Positions 7,336 through 14,802 of a DNA stretch of 19,828 nt are shown here, in pieces. Each line of letters opens with the position of its first letter. Position 1 is the first letter of the stretch. The notes under the pieces were generated by a model. It was not told where the DNA came from and searched no databases. It saw nothing but the letters and a program-made list of their open reading frames with translations. This DNA comes from WLMZ01 sp043747765 (GTDB lineage Bacteria; Actinomycetota; Acidimicrobiia; Acidimicrobiales; Ilumatobacteraceae): contig JAYTOM010000382.1 in the NCBI GenBank assembly GCA_043747765.1, positions 1-19,828 on the forward strand. The letters run 5' to 3'. Both the position numbers and the translations under genes were made by a program.

Positions 7336-8846
7336 TTCGCGGCCACGTACGCAGCGATCGGGCTGGTCGCCAGCGGGTAGCGGTTACCCCCGCGTACTAC
7401 TTCGATGGCGGCGTCGACGATCAACGCCGGTCGATTTCGCTCGAGGTCGCCGAGAAGAATTGCGGCGGCGCCCTTCTTGCTGAGGACATACGCTGGCACG
7501 CCGGGCCGTTTTGGTGTCACGCCGGTGATGAACGCAATGTGCGGGTACCGCGTCGCCGGATCTCGGTTGCTGAGCCAGTAGATCTCCGGTGCCTGGCCCC
7601 ACACGAAAATGCGCTGGCCAGGCGTGGTCAGTGCATCGATCGCGTGGGCAACCGGGTCGACTCGCGGGAGGTCGTGGAACAGGTTCGGGTCGAGCAGGGT
7701 CCAACCGCTGAACGTCAGGCCACCAACGAGCCAGAGCAGGGCGAATCGCGGCAACCGTCGTTGCCGGGCGAACAACCGTCGGGGATCGGCCAGGACGGGC
7801 GCGACGCACATCACCAGCGGCGGCAGCACCTGATCGAAGTAGTGCAGGATGAACCTCAGGCCGATCGCCGTGGCGAGCACGCTGGCCCCCAGCCACACCA
7901 CGATGTCGAGCTGCGGTCGCGGTGCAGCGTGCGGCCCCTCCGGTCCGGCGCGCCGCTGGTGCGATGCGCGTCCGCCGTATGCGCCGAACACGGCCAGGAT
8001 CAGCAGCCCCATCATCAACCCGGCGAACGAGCCCAACTGTTCCAAGGCCACGATCAGCACGGTCGTGATGTGAGTGCCGCCGAGGTAGTTGTCGCCGACC
8101 CCTGCATACCAGCCCCACGCGTTGCGCAGCCCGAACGGAATCAGCCCGGCGACAACGGTTGCCGCTGTTGCGAGCCCGGTCATGCCGAGCCGGACCAGGC
8201 GTCGCATCCACCGTTCATCGCGAGGACTGTTGCGGACGAACAGAACTTGGATTGCGAGCGGGAGGGCGCCGAGGAGCATCGGCTGCTTGAACAACGCAGC
8301 AATCCCCAGCGCGATGCCGGCGAGGAGGAAGCGTCGGCGAGCACCCAGAACGAACGCGGCGACGGCAGGCAGTGTTGCCAGCAGTTCGAATCCAACGGCA
8401 CGCGAGTCCTCGGCGGGAAGCAGTGCAAACGCGATCACGCCGATCAGCGCGACAGCAAACGGCGAAACCTCGGGCCAACGGCGATTGGCTTCGAAGCCCA
8501 GCAACCACATCGCGATCACGCTGAACACCAGGGCGACCCAGCGGCCAGCGGCCAGGGTCCACGTGCCGAACAGCGGTTCCAGCAACCTGTAGACGACGAA
8601 TGCTCCGGGAGGTTTGCGGTCGACCGCCGATGTGTACAGCCGCGCCCCGTGCCGCATCATCCGCGCAATCACGGCGATCGTCGCCTCATCGCCGTTCAAC
8701 GCCGCTTTGCGGACGAGAGCACGTCCGTGGAGCACCAGCGCGACGGCAGTGACGATCGTGACCTGGCCCGCCGTCGGCCGCAGTTTGGACGTTGAGCGCC
8801 CGGAGGAGGAGGTGACGTCGACCCGGCTGTCAGCCGGTGACGACAT
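7278..8846 (-). CDS. GT39/ArnT-like integral membrane glycosyltransferase
   Basis: The 522-residue polytopic membrane protein has the hallmarks of GT-C enzymes that use polyprenyl-phosphate sugars: an acidic pair in the first external loop (NGDEATIAVIARMMRHGARLY, D53/E54) and VDRKPPGAFVVY (75-86), the family's DxKPP motif. About ten hydrophobic segments follow, then a soluble C-terminal portion from about residue 410 (PGQRIFVWGQAPEIYWLSNR). It probably transfers a sugar from a polyprenyl-phosphate donor to a lipid or protein on the outer face of the membrane. It lies 24 bp downstream of the second PAP2 gene on the same strand and overlaps the first PAP2 gene tail-to-tail by 58 bp. The ATG at 8846 lacks a strong ribosome site, so translation may depend on coupling to the upstream gene. 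Confidence 0.82.
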   Translation of the reverse strand: MSSPADSRVDVTSSSGRSTSKLRPTAGQVTIVTAVALVLHGRALVRKAALNGDEATIAVIARMMRHGARLYTSAVDRKPPGAFVVYRLLEPLFGTWTLAAGRWVALVFSVIAMWLLGFEANRRWPEVSPFAVALIGVIAFALLPAEDSRAVGFELLATLPAVAAFVLGARRRFLLAGIALGIAALFKQPMLLGALPLAIQVLFVRNSPRDERWMRRLVRLGMTGLATAATVVAGLIPFGLRNAWGWYAGVGDNYLGGTHITTVLIVALEQLGSFAGLMMGLLILAVFGAYGGRASHQRRAGPEGPHAAPRPQLDIVVWLGASVLATAIGLRFILHYFDQVLPPLVMCVAPVLADPRRLFARQRRLPRFALLWLVGGLTFSGWTLLDPNLFHDLPRVDPVAHAIDALTTPGQRIFVWGQAPEIYWLSNRDPATRYPHIAFITGVTPKRPGVPAYVLSKKGAAAILLGDLERNRPALIVDAAIEVVRGGNRYPLATSPIAAYVAANYCEIEVVDNIRLLSPCRP

Positions 8847-8874
8847 CGACCACGTCCATCGGTGTGTCCGTCAT
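8830..8874 (-). other. 14-codon mini-ORF bridging two genes
   Basis: The stop of the second PAP2 gene overlaps an ATG (ATGA, 8871-8874). That ATG opens the frame MTDTPMDVVDVVTG, which stops at 8830-8832, 17 nt inside the glycosyltransferase gene. It may act as a translational relay between the two genes, or it may be chance. No codon-level evidence of selection can be seen at this length. Confidence 0.25.
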
Positions 8875-9776
8875 GTCTGTTGGGTGGCGTCGGGGGCGGA
8901 TTCTGCACGCTTCGCGTACAGGCGATCGAGACCTGCCGCCGAGAGGTATCCGGCCCCGAGGATCACGAGACCACCGACAGCGTCGATGATGTAGTGGTTG
9001 GCGGTCGCGACGATCACGGTGAGGGTCAGGAACGGGTAGGCGATCGCCGCGGCCCTTGCCCAGGTCTTTTTGGTGACGGAGAGCACGACGAGCATGCACC
9101 AGGTACTCCAGCCGATGTGCAGGCTGGGCATCGCGGCGTATTGATTGGAGACGGCATCGAGCTTCTTCGAGTCGAACGACCACAATCCACCGACGGTTCG
9201 CAGGGTGTCGACGAAGTGGTATTGCGGTTTGCCCGGCAACGAATCGGCGAGTTCGCCGCCGCCGTAGCGGTAGCACACGACAACGTTGGTGGCTTCGACC
9301 GTTTCGTTCTTGACGCAGTTCGGCTCGTGGGCATAGGCATTCAACAAACGCGGTGGCATCAGCGGGAACAATGCGAAGCCGACCAGAGCGAGGACGGTCG
9401 TGACCATCAGCGTCGTCCTCCAACGCCCGAATGCCTCTCGTTTGCGAATGAACAGCCAGATCAGGAATCCGAGTGTGACGACGAAATGCGCCGTGCCGTA
9501 GAAGATGTTGAAGAGCTGGATGATCCAATCGGTCCCGATGAACCAGCCCTGGATCGCCCGTTCGTGGAACAAACCGAGTGACTTCTCCAGCCTGATCACA
9601 TCCAAGGCGTTGTGGAACGCTTGAGTGGGTTCGGCGCCGACTGCCAGCGTGGCGGAGCCGAATTGATTGCGGACGAAGCTGTAGACGAGGTAGACGACGC
9701 CGATCACCACGATCTCGCAAACCCACGGCAGGGCGGCGCGCTGCTTCGAGGACTGAATCTCGGCTGGCGCTGACAC
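8871..9776 (-). CDS. PAP2-family integral membrane phosphatase/phosphotransferase (second paralogue)
   Basis: The 301-residue membrane protein shares the first paralogue's architecture: FPLMPPRL (137-144), NQYAAMPSLH (211-220) and ANHYIID (259-265; H261, D265). Hydrophobic segments lie near 20-35, 84-110, 123-139, 223-236, 244-260 and 266-282. A long external loop (145-215) contains two cysteines (C154, C168) that could form a disulfide; the first paralogue lacks them. It is predicted to hydrolyse or transfer a lipid-linked phosphate group. The GTG start is supported by TAGAGT 8 nt upstream. It is probably cotranscribed with the glycosyltransferase immediately downstream; the thioesterase gene lies 95 bp upstream. 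Confidence 0.85.
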   Translation of the reverse strand: MSAPAEIQSSKQRAALPWVCEIVVIGVVYLVYSFVRNQFGSATLAVGAEPTQAFHNALDVIRLEKSLGLFHERAIQGWFIGTDWIIQLFNIFYGTAHFVVTLGFLIWLFIRKREAFGRWRTTLMVTTVLALVGFALFPLMPPRLLNAYAHEPNCVKNETVEATNVVVCYRYGGGELADSLPGKPQYHFVDTLRTVGGLWSFDSKKLDAVSNQYAAMPSLHIGWSTWCMLVVLSVTKKTWARAAAIAYPFLTLTVIVATANHYIIDAVGGLVILGAGYLSAAGLDRLYAKRAESAPDATQQT

Positions 9777-9784
9777 GAGCCTGA

Positions 9785-9790
9785 ACTCTA
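9785..9790 (-). promoter_or_regulatory. -10 hexamer TAGAGT for the second PAP2 gene
   Basis: On the minus strand TAGAGT stands 8 nt before the GTG at 9776, fitting a leaderless or near-leaderless transcript covering the PAP2 and glycosyltransferase genes. No Shine-Dalgarno sequence was seen. Confidence 0.5.
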
Positions 9791-9871
9791 GGTGGTCGAC
9801 TCCAGCGAAACCGCCCCATCAGATCTCGTTCATGTCAACTCGCGTTGTCGATGTCGAGGATCCTGCGGATC

Positions 9872-10255
9872 TCAGACGGTCTTGGCCATGAAGCGTTCGA
9901 TGTCGACGACGACACGCACGATCTTGCCGGCGGCGACGAGCCCGCGGTCGTCGTCGACCGACACTGCGAAGATCATCTTGCGGCCTTCGACGTAACGCAG
10001 GACTGCTTCGGCGTGCACCACCTGACCAACCGCCGTTGGCTGGAGGTGGTCGATCTGGACCCGCATCCCGACCGTGGTCGTACCTGGTGGAAGCCGGTCG
10101 CCGATCGCCGCGATCGCAGCCTTCTCGCAGAGCGCGATCACGCACGGGGTCGCCAGCACCGGGACAGAACCGGTGCCGCGATTGATCGCCGTGTCGGCGT
10201 CGGTGACGGTGAGTCGTGCCTCGCCGCGCAGACCGACATCGATTGCGTTCGCCAT
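9872..10255 (-). CDS. FlK-type hotdog-fold acyl-CoA thioesterase
   Basis: The 127-residue single hotdog domain follows fluoroacetyl-CoA thioesterase FlK closely in pattern: VLATPCVIALCEKAA (33-47), GTTTVGMRVQIDHLQPTAVG (58-77) and a C-terminal VVVDIERFMAK (116-125). T36, E44 and H70 reproduce the spacing (8 and 26 residues) of the FlK catalytic Thr42-Glu50-His76. It therefore probably hydrolyses an acyl-CoA thioester; fluoroacetyl-CoA itself need not be the substrate, since such proteins are widespread as housekeeping thioesterases. The ATG at 10255 is chosen because TAACCT precedes it by 7 nt; a 24-codon upstream extension has no family character. It diverges from tldD across 132 bp. Confidence 0.85.
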   Translation of the reverse strand: MANAIDVGLRGEARLTVTDADTAINRGTGSVPVLATPCVIALCEKAAIAAIGDRLPPGTTTVGMRVQIDHLQPTAVGQVVHAEAVLRYVEGRKMIFAVSVDDDRGLVAAGKIVRVVVDIERFMAKTV

Positions 10256-10262
10256 AGATACG

Positions 10263-10268
10263 AGGTTA
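10263..10268 (-). promoter_or_regulatory. -10 hexamer TAACCT for the thioesterase gene
   Basis: On the minus strand TAACCT stands 7 nt before the ATG at 10255, the leaderless spacing seen at several other starts in this window. Confidence 0.55.
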
Positions 10269-10374
10269 GACGCGTCCGCGCGCCGAGCTGCAAGGTCGTG
10301 CCCGACGACATCGACGACGTCTTCCACGCGAATCGGTCGGTGGAGCCCGAGAACCTCACCGAATCATCGCTCGT

Positions 10375-10380
10375 TAGGCT
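10375..10380 (+). promoter_or_regulatory. -10 hexamer TAGGCT for the tldD operon
   Basis: TAGGCT ends 7 nt before the GTG at 10388. It supports that GTG as start and predicts a leaderless mRNA for tldD-tldE-oxygenase. The open frame continues far upstream (to 9845), but that stretch is antisense to the thioesterase gene. Confidence 0.6.
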
Positions 10381-10387
10381 TCGATGT

Positions 10388-11779
10388 GTGATCGAACAAG
10401 ACGTGTTGGAGCGGGTACTCGGAACAGCATTACGGAACGGTGGCGACTTCGCCGAGGTGTATGCGGAGGACAAGTTCTCCACCTCGGCCGGCCTGGATGA
10501 CGGTCGTGTCGAACAGGTCACCAGCGGTCGCGATCGCGGCGCGGGGATCCGTGTCGTGCGCGGCGAGACGACCGGATTCGCGTATACGGCGGACCTGTCC
10601 GAGAGCGGACTGCGCGCTGCCGCAGAGGCCGCTGGTGCAGTCGCGGCGCAGGGCGGGGGCGGCGTGCGTACCGTTGCGCTGACCCGTCAGGCGCCGCACC
10701 ATGTCAACACCGTCGAGATCTTCCCGGAGGAAGTGGGCAAGGCGGCCAAGGTTGCATTGCTGCAGCGAGTGGACGAGGCGGCGCGATCGGCGGGCGCGGC
10801 CATTGCCCAGGTGTCGGCTGGTTACGGCGACAGCCGCAAGCGGATCATCGTCGCCAACAGTGACGGTCTGCTGGCCGAGGACGAACAGGTCCGCCACCTG
10901 TTGCGGATCAGTGTGGTCGCCAACGGCGATGCAGGTATGCAGACCGGATTCGAATCGCTCGGTCACACGATCGGCTTCGAGGTCTTCGACAGCAACGACG
11001 TCGAGGAATTGGCGCGTACGGCAGCCCGTCAGGCCATCACCAAGCTCCGCGCTCGACCGGCTCCCAGCGGTTCCATTCCGGTGGTGATCAAGGCCGGTAG
11101 CGGCGGTGTGTTGTTCCACGAGGCGTGCGGCCACGGCCTCGAGGCAGATCTGGTCGGCAAGAACTCCAGCGTCTACGCCGGCAAGGTCGGCGAGCAGGTC
11201 GCCTCGTCGCTCGTCACGCTGGTCGACGACGGCACGATGGCGGGCGAGTGGGGCGCGATCGGGATCGACGACGAAGGTCACGCCAGCCAGTACAACGAAC
11301 TGATCAAGGACGGCGTACTGACCGACTACATGTGGGATCATCTCCGCGCCCGCAAAGAGGGCCACGCGCACAGTGGCAACGGCCGCCGGCAGAGCTACAT
11401 GCATCTGCCGATGGTTCGGATGACCAATACATATGTCCTCAACGGAACGGAGACGCCCGAGGACATCATCAAGAACACGCCGAACGGGGTCTACGTCGCC
11501 AAGCTCGGCGGGGGCAGCGTGAACACGGCCAGCGGCGACTTCGTGTTCGGAATGACCGAGGCCTACCTGATCGAGAACGGCGAGATCACCGAGCCGCTGC
11601 GCGAAGGCAATCTGATCGGCAACGGCCCGCAGGTCCTGCGTGACATCGAGGCACTCGGCAACGACTTCGCGATGGGCAACCCGGGCACGTGCGGCAAGGA
11701 CGGTCAGGGCGTGCCGGTCGGCGACGGACAACCGACGCTGCGGGTCAAGGCGATGACGATCGGCGGGACGGCAGCATGA
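10388..11779 (+). CDS. tldD: TldD, catalytic subunit of the TldD/TldE metalloprotease
   Basis: The 463-residue protein has the zinc motif HEACGH (244-249, HExxxH) in GGVLFHEACGHGLEAD and a downstream Cys435 in NPGTCGKDGQ, the position of the third zinc ligand in E. coli TldD. The N-terminal domain is typical (FAEVYAED, GAGIRVVRGETTGFAYT at 52-67). With TldE it forms a heterodimeric peptidase that degrades unfolded peptides one segment at a time; in other bacteria it matures microcin B17 and affects the CcdA antitoxin. It starts with GTG, leaderless, and its TGA overlaps the tldE ATG (ATGA, 11776-11779), which indicates translational coupling. Confidence 0.95.
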   Translation: MIEQDVLERVLGTALRNGGDFAEVYAEDKFSTSAGLDDGRVEQVTSGRDRGAGIRVVRGETTGFAYTADLSESGLRAAAEAAGAVAAQGGGGVRTVALTRQAPHHVNTVEIFPEEVGKAAKVALLQRVDEAARSAGAAIAQVSAGYGDSRKRIIVANSDGLLAEDEQVRHLLRISVVANGDAGMQTGFESLGHTIGFEVFDSNDVEELARTAARQAITKLRARPAPSGSIPVVIKAGSGGVLFHEACGHGLEADLVGKNSSVYAGKVGEQVASSLVTLVDDGTMAGEWGAIGIDDEGHASQYNELIKDGVLTDYMWDHLRARKEGHAHSGNGRRQSYMHLPMVRMTNTYVLNGTETPEDIIKNTPNGVYVAKLGGGSVNTASGDFVFGMTEAYLIENGEITEPLREGNLIGNGPQVLRDIEALGNDFAMGNPGTCGKDGQGVPVGDGQPTLRVKAMTIGGTAA

Positions 11780-13164
11780 GCAACGTCTCCACGAAATCAG
11801 CAGCGACCAGATCGACTGCTTCGTCCAGCGAGTTGCAGGCCATTGCCGACCGGGTCATCGATCAGGCCGGCGCCGGCGAACACATCGAGGCCTACGTCTC
11901 GCGTGGTCAGGAGACCGACGTCCGTGTCTACGAGGGCGAGATCGAGCACTTCGTCAGCGCGCAGAGCGAGGGCATCGGCATTCGGGTCATCAAGGATGGT
12001 CGCACCGGCTTCGCTTACGCGGGCACGCTTGACGCTGACGCGATTGCGTCGGTTCTGGCCGAGGCCCGAGACAACGTCGCCTTCGGTACCCCCGATGAAT
12101 GGGCGGGTCTCGCTGAGCCGGATGGTGTGGCCGTGATCGCCCAACAGTTGTGGAGTGACGAACTGGCGGAGTATCCGACCGATGCCAAGATCGAGTTGGC
12201 CAAGGAGCTCGAGCGTCTGACCCGGGGCGCTGACAAGCGGGTGCGCGTCGACGACTCGAACTACAGCGACGCGTCCGGCGAGGCTGCGGTCGCGTCGACC
12301 TCCGGCATCCGCGTCAGTGGCCGCGAGAACGGATGCTTCTGTTCGGTCGGCACCCTCGCCGATGACGGTGACGAGACCCAGACCGGCTTCGGTTTTGCTG
12401 TCGGCCGCTCGCCGCACGAGTTCGATCTCGCCAAGGCGGCGCGTGAGGCCGCCGACCGAGCAACTCGTCTGCTCGGTGCGGTCAAACCGCCATCGAAGAA
12501 GATCACTGTCGTGTTCGATCCGTATGTCACAGCGCAGTTCATCGGCATTCTGAGCAGCGCCCTCAACGGCGAGAACGTCTCCAAGGGGCGCAGTCTTTTC
12601 GCCAACCGTGTCGGTGAATCGGTCGCCTCCCCGTTGTTCACGCTTGTCGACGATCCGACCAATCCCAGGGCCTACACAGCAACCGACATCGACGGTGAAG
12701 GTCTGGCGGCACGCCGCAACTCACTGATCGAAGCGGGCATCCTGCAGGGTTTCGTCCATTCGTCGTACAGCGCTCGACGGGCGGGCACGACGAGCACGGG
12801 CAACGCCGTGCGGGGCGGCTTCAAAGGCACCCCAGGGGTGGGTTGCCTGGCAATGCAGCTTCAGCCAGGAACGCGTTCGCAGGCCGACCTGATTTCCGAC
12901 GTCGACGACGGCGTGCTGATCCAGAGCGTGCAGGGCATGCACAGCGGTGTCAACGCGATCAGTGGCGACTTCTCGACGGGTGCCTCTGGCCTGTTGATCA
13001 GCAACGGCCAACTCGGCGGCCCTGTTCGGGAGTTCACGATTGCGTCCACGTTGCAGCGTATGTTGCAGGACATCGTCGAGATCGGCGGCGACATCGACTG
13101 GCTGCCGATGCGTGCCACCGGCGTCAGCCTGGTCATCGGCGATGTCACCATGAGCGGTGCGTGA
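11776..13164 (+). CDS. tldE: TldE/PmbA, non-catalytic partner of TldD
   Basis: The 462-residue protein is a TldD paralogue without the HExxxH motif, as expected for TldE/PmbA. Shared features are EAYVSRGQETDVRVYEGEIE near residues 37-56, GIGIRVIKDGRTGFAYAGT (67-85) and a C-terminal GDFSTGASGLLISNGQ segment. It completes the substrate tunnel of the heterodimer. The first 22 residues are Ser/Thr/Ala-rich and variable. The ATG overlaps the tldD stop by 4 bases. The next gene begins 3 bases after its stop and in the same reading frame. Confidence 0.94.
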   Translation: MSNVSTKSAATRSTASSSELQAIADRVIDQAGAGEHIEAYVSRGQETDVRVYEGEIEHFVSAQSEGIGIRVIKDGRTGFAYAGTLDADAIASVLAEARDNVAFGTPDEWAGLAEPDGVAVIAQQLWSDELAEYPTDAKIELAKELERLTRGADKRVRVDDSNYSDASGEAAVASTSGIRVSGRENGCFCSVGTLADDGDETQTGFGFAVGRSPHEFDLAKAAREAADRATRLLGAVKPPSKKITVVFDPYVTAQFIGILSSALNGENVSKGRSLFANRVGESVASPLFTLVDDPTNPRAYTATDIDGEGLAARRNSLIEAGILQGFVHSSYSARRAGTTSTGNAVRGGFKGTPGVGCLAMQLQPGTRSQADLISDVDDGVLIQSVQGMHSGVNAISGDFSTGASGLLISNGQLGGPVREFTIASTLQRMLQDIVEIGGDIDWLPMRATGVSLVIGDVTMSGA

Positions 13165-13167
13165 CGC

Positions 13168-14109
13168 GTGGTCGAAGTCGGGATCCCGGTCATCGATCTC
13201 CGCGATGATCCGCACACGATCGCGTTGCAGATCGGTGAGGCATGCGAACACGTTGGCTTCTTCCAGATCATCGGTCACAGCGTTCCGGACGACGTGATCG
13301 ATGATGCCTGGGTGATGACGCGAGCATTCTTCGACCAGCCCGAGGCCGTCCGGAACGGCGTTGCGATGCCAACCGCCGGATACCCGTACGGATATCAGGG
13401 ATTTGCCGCCGAAACCCTTGCGTCGTCGATCGGCGATGTCACACCGCCCGACCGCAAGCACACGTACTCGTTGGGCCCTCTCGACACCCCGACGACTGCC
13501 CCGACCGATCCCGACGAGATCTGGGTCCGCTCGCCGAACCTCTGGCCAGTTGCTCCCGCTGCATTCCGAGAAGCGATGGAGACGTACTACATCGAGATGT
13601 CGTGTCTGGCCGCCCGTCTGCTCGGTCACATGGCCGCAGCGCTCGGACTCGGCCGTGACTATTTCGTGCCGATGATCGACGAGCACGTCAGCGCGCTTCG
13701 CTGCCTCGACTATCCGCAGCTGCCGACCGTGGCGCTGCCCGGTCAGCTCCGAGCTGGGGCGCACACCGACTACGGCACGCTGACGATCCTGCGCACCGCG
13801 GTTGGCAGCACCGGGCTGGAGGTCCGGTCTGCCAACCGCCGGTGGATTCCGGTCGATGCAGTGGCCGCCGGGTTCGTGATCAATCTCGGCGACAGCCTCG
13901 CCCAATGGACGAACAACCACTGGCGCTCGACGATGCATCGGGTGGTGGAACAGCCGGAGGCGGCCCGACGGACATCGATCGCCTTCTTCCACAACGCCAA
14001 CTGGGACGCGCTGATCGAGTGCCTTCCGGGCCGCGGCGAGCCGCACCACCCTCCTGTTCTGGCCGGACGCCACCTGATGCACAAGTTCCAGCGCACCGTC
14101 GTTGGCTGA
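13168..14109 (+). CDS. Isopenicillin-N-synthase-like 2-oxoglutarate/Fe(II) oxygenase
   Basis: The 313-residue protein starts IPVIDLRDDP and GFFQIIGHSVP, the N-terminal DIOX_N signature. It has the jelly-roll iron site H199-x-D201 in GAHTDYGTLTIL, with distal H257 in STMHRVV, and the 2-oxoglutarate-binding R268-x-S270 in RRTSIAFFHN. Such enzymes hydroxylate, desaturate or cyclise small molecules or peptides; the substrate is unknown. It begins with GTG 3 nt after the tldE stop with no independent ribosome site, so it is probably translated by coupling and belongs to the tldD-tldE operon. That suggests a role linked to peptide processing, but a housekeeping role unconnected to TldDE remains possible. 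Confidence 0.88.
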   Translation: MVEVGIPVIDLRDDPHTIALQIGEACEHVGFFQIIGHSVPDDVIDDAWVMTRAFFDQPEAVRNGVAMPTAGYPYGYQGFAAETLASSIGDVTPPDRKHTYSLGPLDTPTTAPTDPDEIWVRSPNLWPVAPAAFREAMETYYIEMSCLAARLLGHMAAALGLGRDYFVPMIDEHVSALRCLDYPQLPTVALPGQLRAGAHTDYGTLTILRTAVGSTGLEVRSANRRWIPVDAVAAGFVINLGDSLAQWTNNHWRSTMHRVVEQPEAARRTSIAFFHNANWDALIECLPGRGEPHHPPVLAGRHLMHKFQRTVVG

Positions 14110-14121
14110 CGTGGAAACCGA

Positions 14122-14151
14122 ACATGGCCGACGCGCACGCGTCGGCCATGT
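14122..14151. terminator. Strong bidirectional terminator hairpin
   Basis: CATGGCCGACGCG (14123-14135) and CGCGTCGGCCATG (14138-14150) are perfect inverse complements. An extra A-T pair outside gives a 14-bp stem with a nominal 2-nt loop (in practice about 4 nt). It lies 12 bp after the oxygenase stop and 60 bp before the end of the convergent lipoprotein gene, so it can terminate both. No U-run follows, which is common in high-GC actinobacteria. Confidence 0.75.
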
Positions 14152-14211
14152 CGTTCGTGTTCACGTCCGTTCAGCAGATGACGGCGAACAGAGTTGTGTG
14201 CGGAGACTCGG

Positions 14212-14724
14212 TCAGCCAGCCGGGGTCGCGGACGAGGCGGGCAGGCACTTCTGAGCCTCGGGGCTCAGCGCCTCGCCGGCCTCGCTCAGCGTCGGGTTGC
14301 CGCCGACGCCGGCGGTCACGATCAACTGCGCGTCTGCATCGCTCATCTTGGCAATCACCTTCGACAGGCACGCTGAATCGATGACGACGCCCTGCGCGGC
14401 CGCACCGGTCACGGTGACGGTCAAGGCTTGGGCCTGGGCTGCGCTGAGGCCGGTCGTGTCGATGCTCGGAACGGGCACGCTGCTGGGGGTACCCCCAGCG
14501 ATGGTGGTGGCGGCACCCGCAGCGGTGCCGAGGTCGGTACTGAGAGCGGTGGTGACCGCAGTGTTGAGGTCAGTGCTGGCGGCAGTGCTCACAGCGGTGG
14601 TGTTACCGCTGCTGACGGTGGTGTTGACGGATTTCGTCGTGCTCGTCGACTTGCTGTCACTGCTGCACGAGGCAACGGTCAACAACAGGCCGACGGCGAC
14701 TGCACCCTTGATCAAAGTCTTCAT
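14212..14724 (-). CDS. Small Thr/Ser-rich lipoprotein of unknown function
   Basis: The 170-residue protein has a lipoprotein signal peptide: MKTLIK, a hydrophobic stretch and the lipobox VASC with the lipidated Cys20. Residues 21-90 are a low-complexity linker rich in Thr, Ser, Ala and Val, with loosely repeated STDL-TA units. A compact C-terminal domain (about 91-162) contains SAACLSK-like DSACLSKVIAKMSDADAQLIV and EAQKC, with C119 and C160 that may form a disulfide. I do not recognise a named family; similar small secreted proteins occur in Acidimicrobiia-type genomes, in my recollection. The start has a clear ribosome site (GGGAGAAA, 14730-14737 region). It probably sits on the outer face of the membrane, with the Thr/Ser linker spanning the wall or being glycosylated. 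Confidence 0.8.
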   Translation of the reverse strand: MKTLIKGAVAVGLLLTVASCSSDSKSTSTTKSVNTTVSSGNTTAVSTAASTDLNTAVTTALSTDLGTAAGAATTIAGGTPSSVPVPSIDTTGLSAAQAQALTVTVTGAAAQGVVIDSACLSKVIAKMSDADAQLIVTAGVGGNPTLSEAGEALSPEAQKCLPASSATPAG

Positions 14725-14741
14725 GATGGTTTCTCCCTCGC

Positions 14742-14762
14742 CCGCGAGGCTGGTCCTCGCGG
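14742..14762 (-). promoter_or_regulatory. 5'-end stem-loop of the lipoprotein mRNA
   Basis: On the minus strand CCGCGAGG-ACCAG-CCTCGCGG forms a perfect 8-bp stem with a 5-nt loop, directly upstream of the ribosome site. A TACGTT -10 (14772-14777) predicts transcription to start near 14765, so the hairpin would sit at the very 5' end of the mRNA. Such 5' hairpins are known to stabilise mRNAs or modulate translation. Confidence 0.45.
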
Positions 14763-14771
14763 TTCGCCCAC

Positions 14772-14777
14772 AACGTA
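14772..14777 (-). promoter_or_regulatory. -10 hexamer TACGTT for the lipoprotein gene
   Basis: On the minus strand TACGTT precedes the predicted 5' hairpin. The leader to the ATG at 14724 would be about 40 nt. No good -35 is seen. Confidence 0.4.
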
Positions 14778-14802
14778 ACCAGCCTCGGTGGCCGCCCGGT
14801 GT

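Noticed and set aside
6489..8795. 768-codon plus-strand open frame
   Set aside because: It is out of frame over the first PAP2 gene and antisense to the glycosyltransferase. Its translation is Arg/Pro/Gln-rich with no domain, typical of GC-rich shadow frames.
9845..10387. 181-codon upstream extension of tldD
   Set aside because: It is antisense to the thioesterase gene and lies upstream of the TAGGCT promoter and leaderless GTG.
10430..11731. 433-codon minus-strand open frame
   Set aside because: It is antisense to tldD, with no recognisable domain; codon bias of the sense gene keeps this frame open.
12721..14082. 453-codon minus-strand open frame
   Set aside because: It is antisense to tldE and the oxygenase gene; the sense-strand genes have clear motifs and the antisense product has none.
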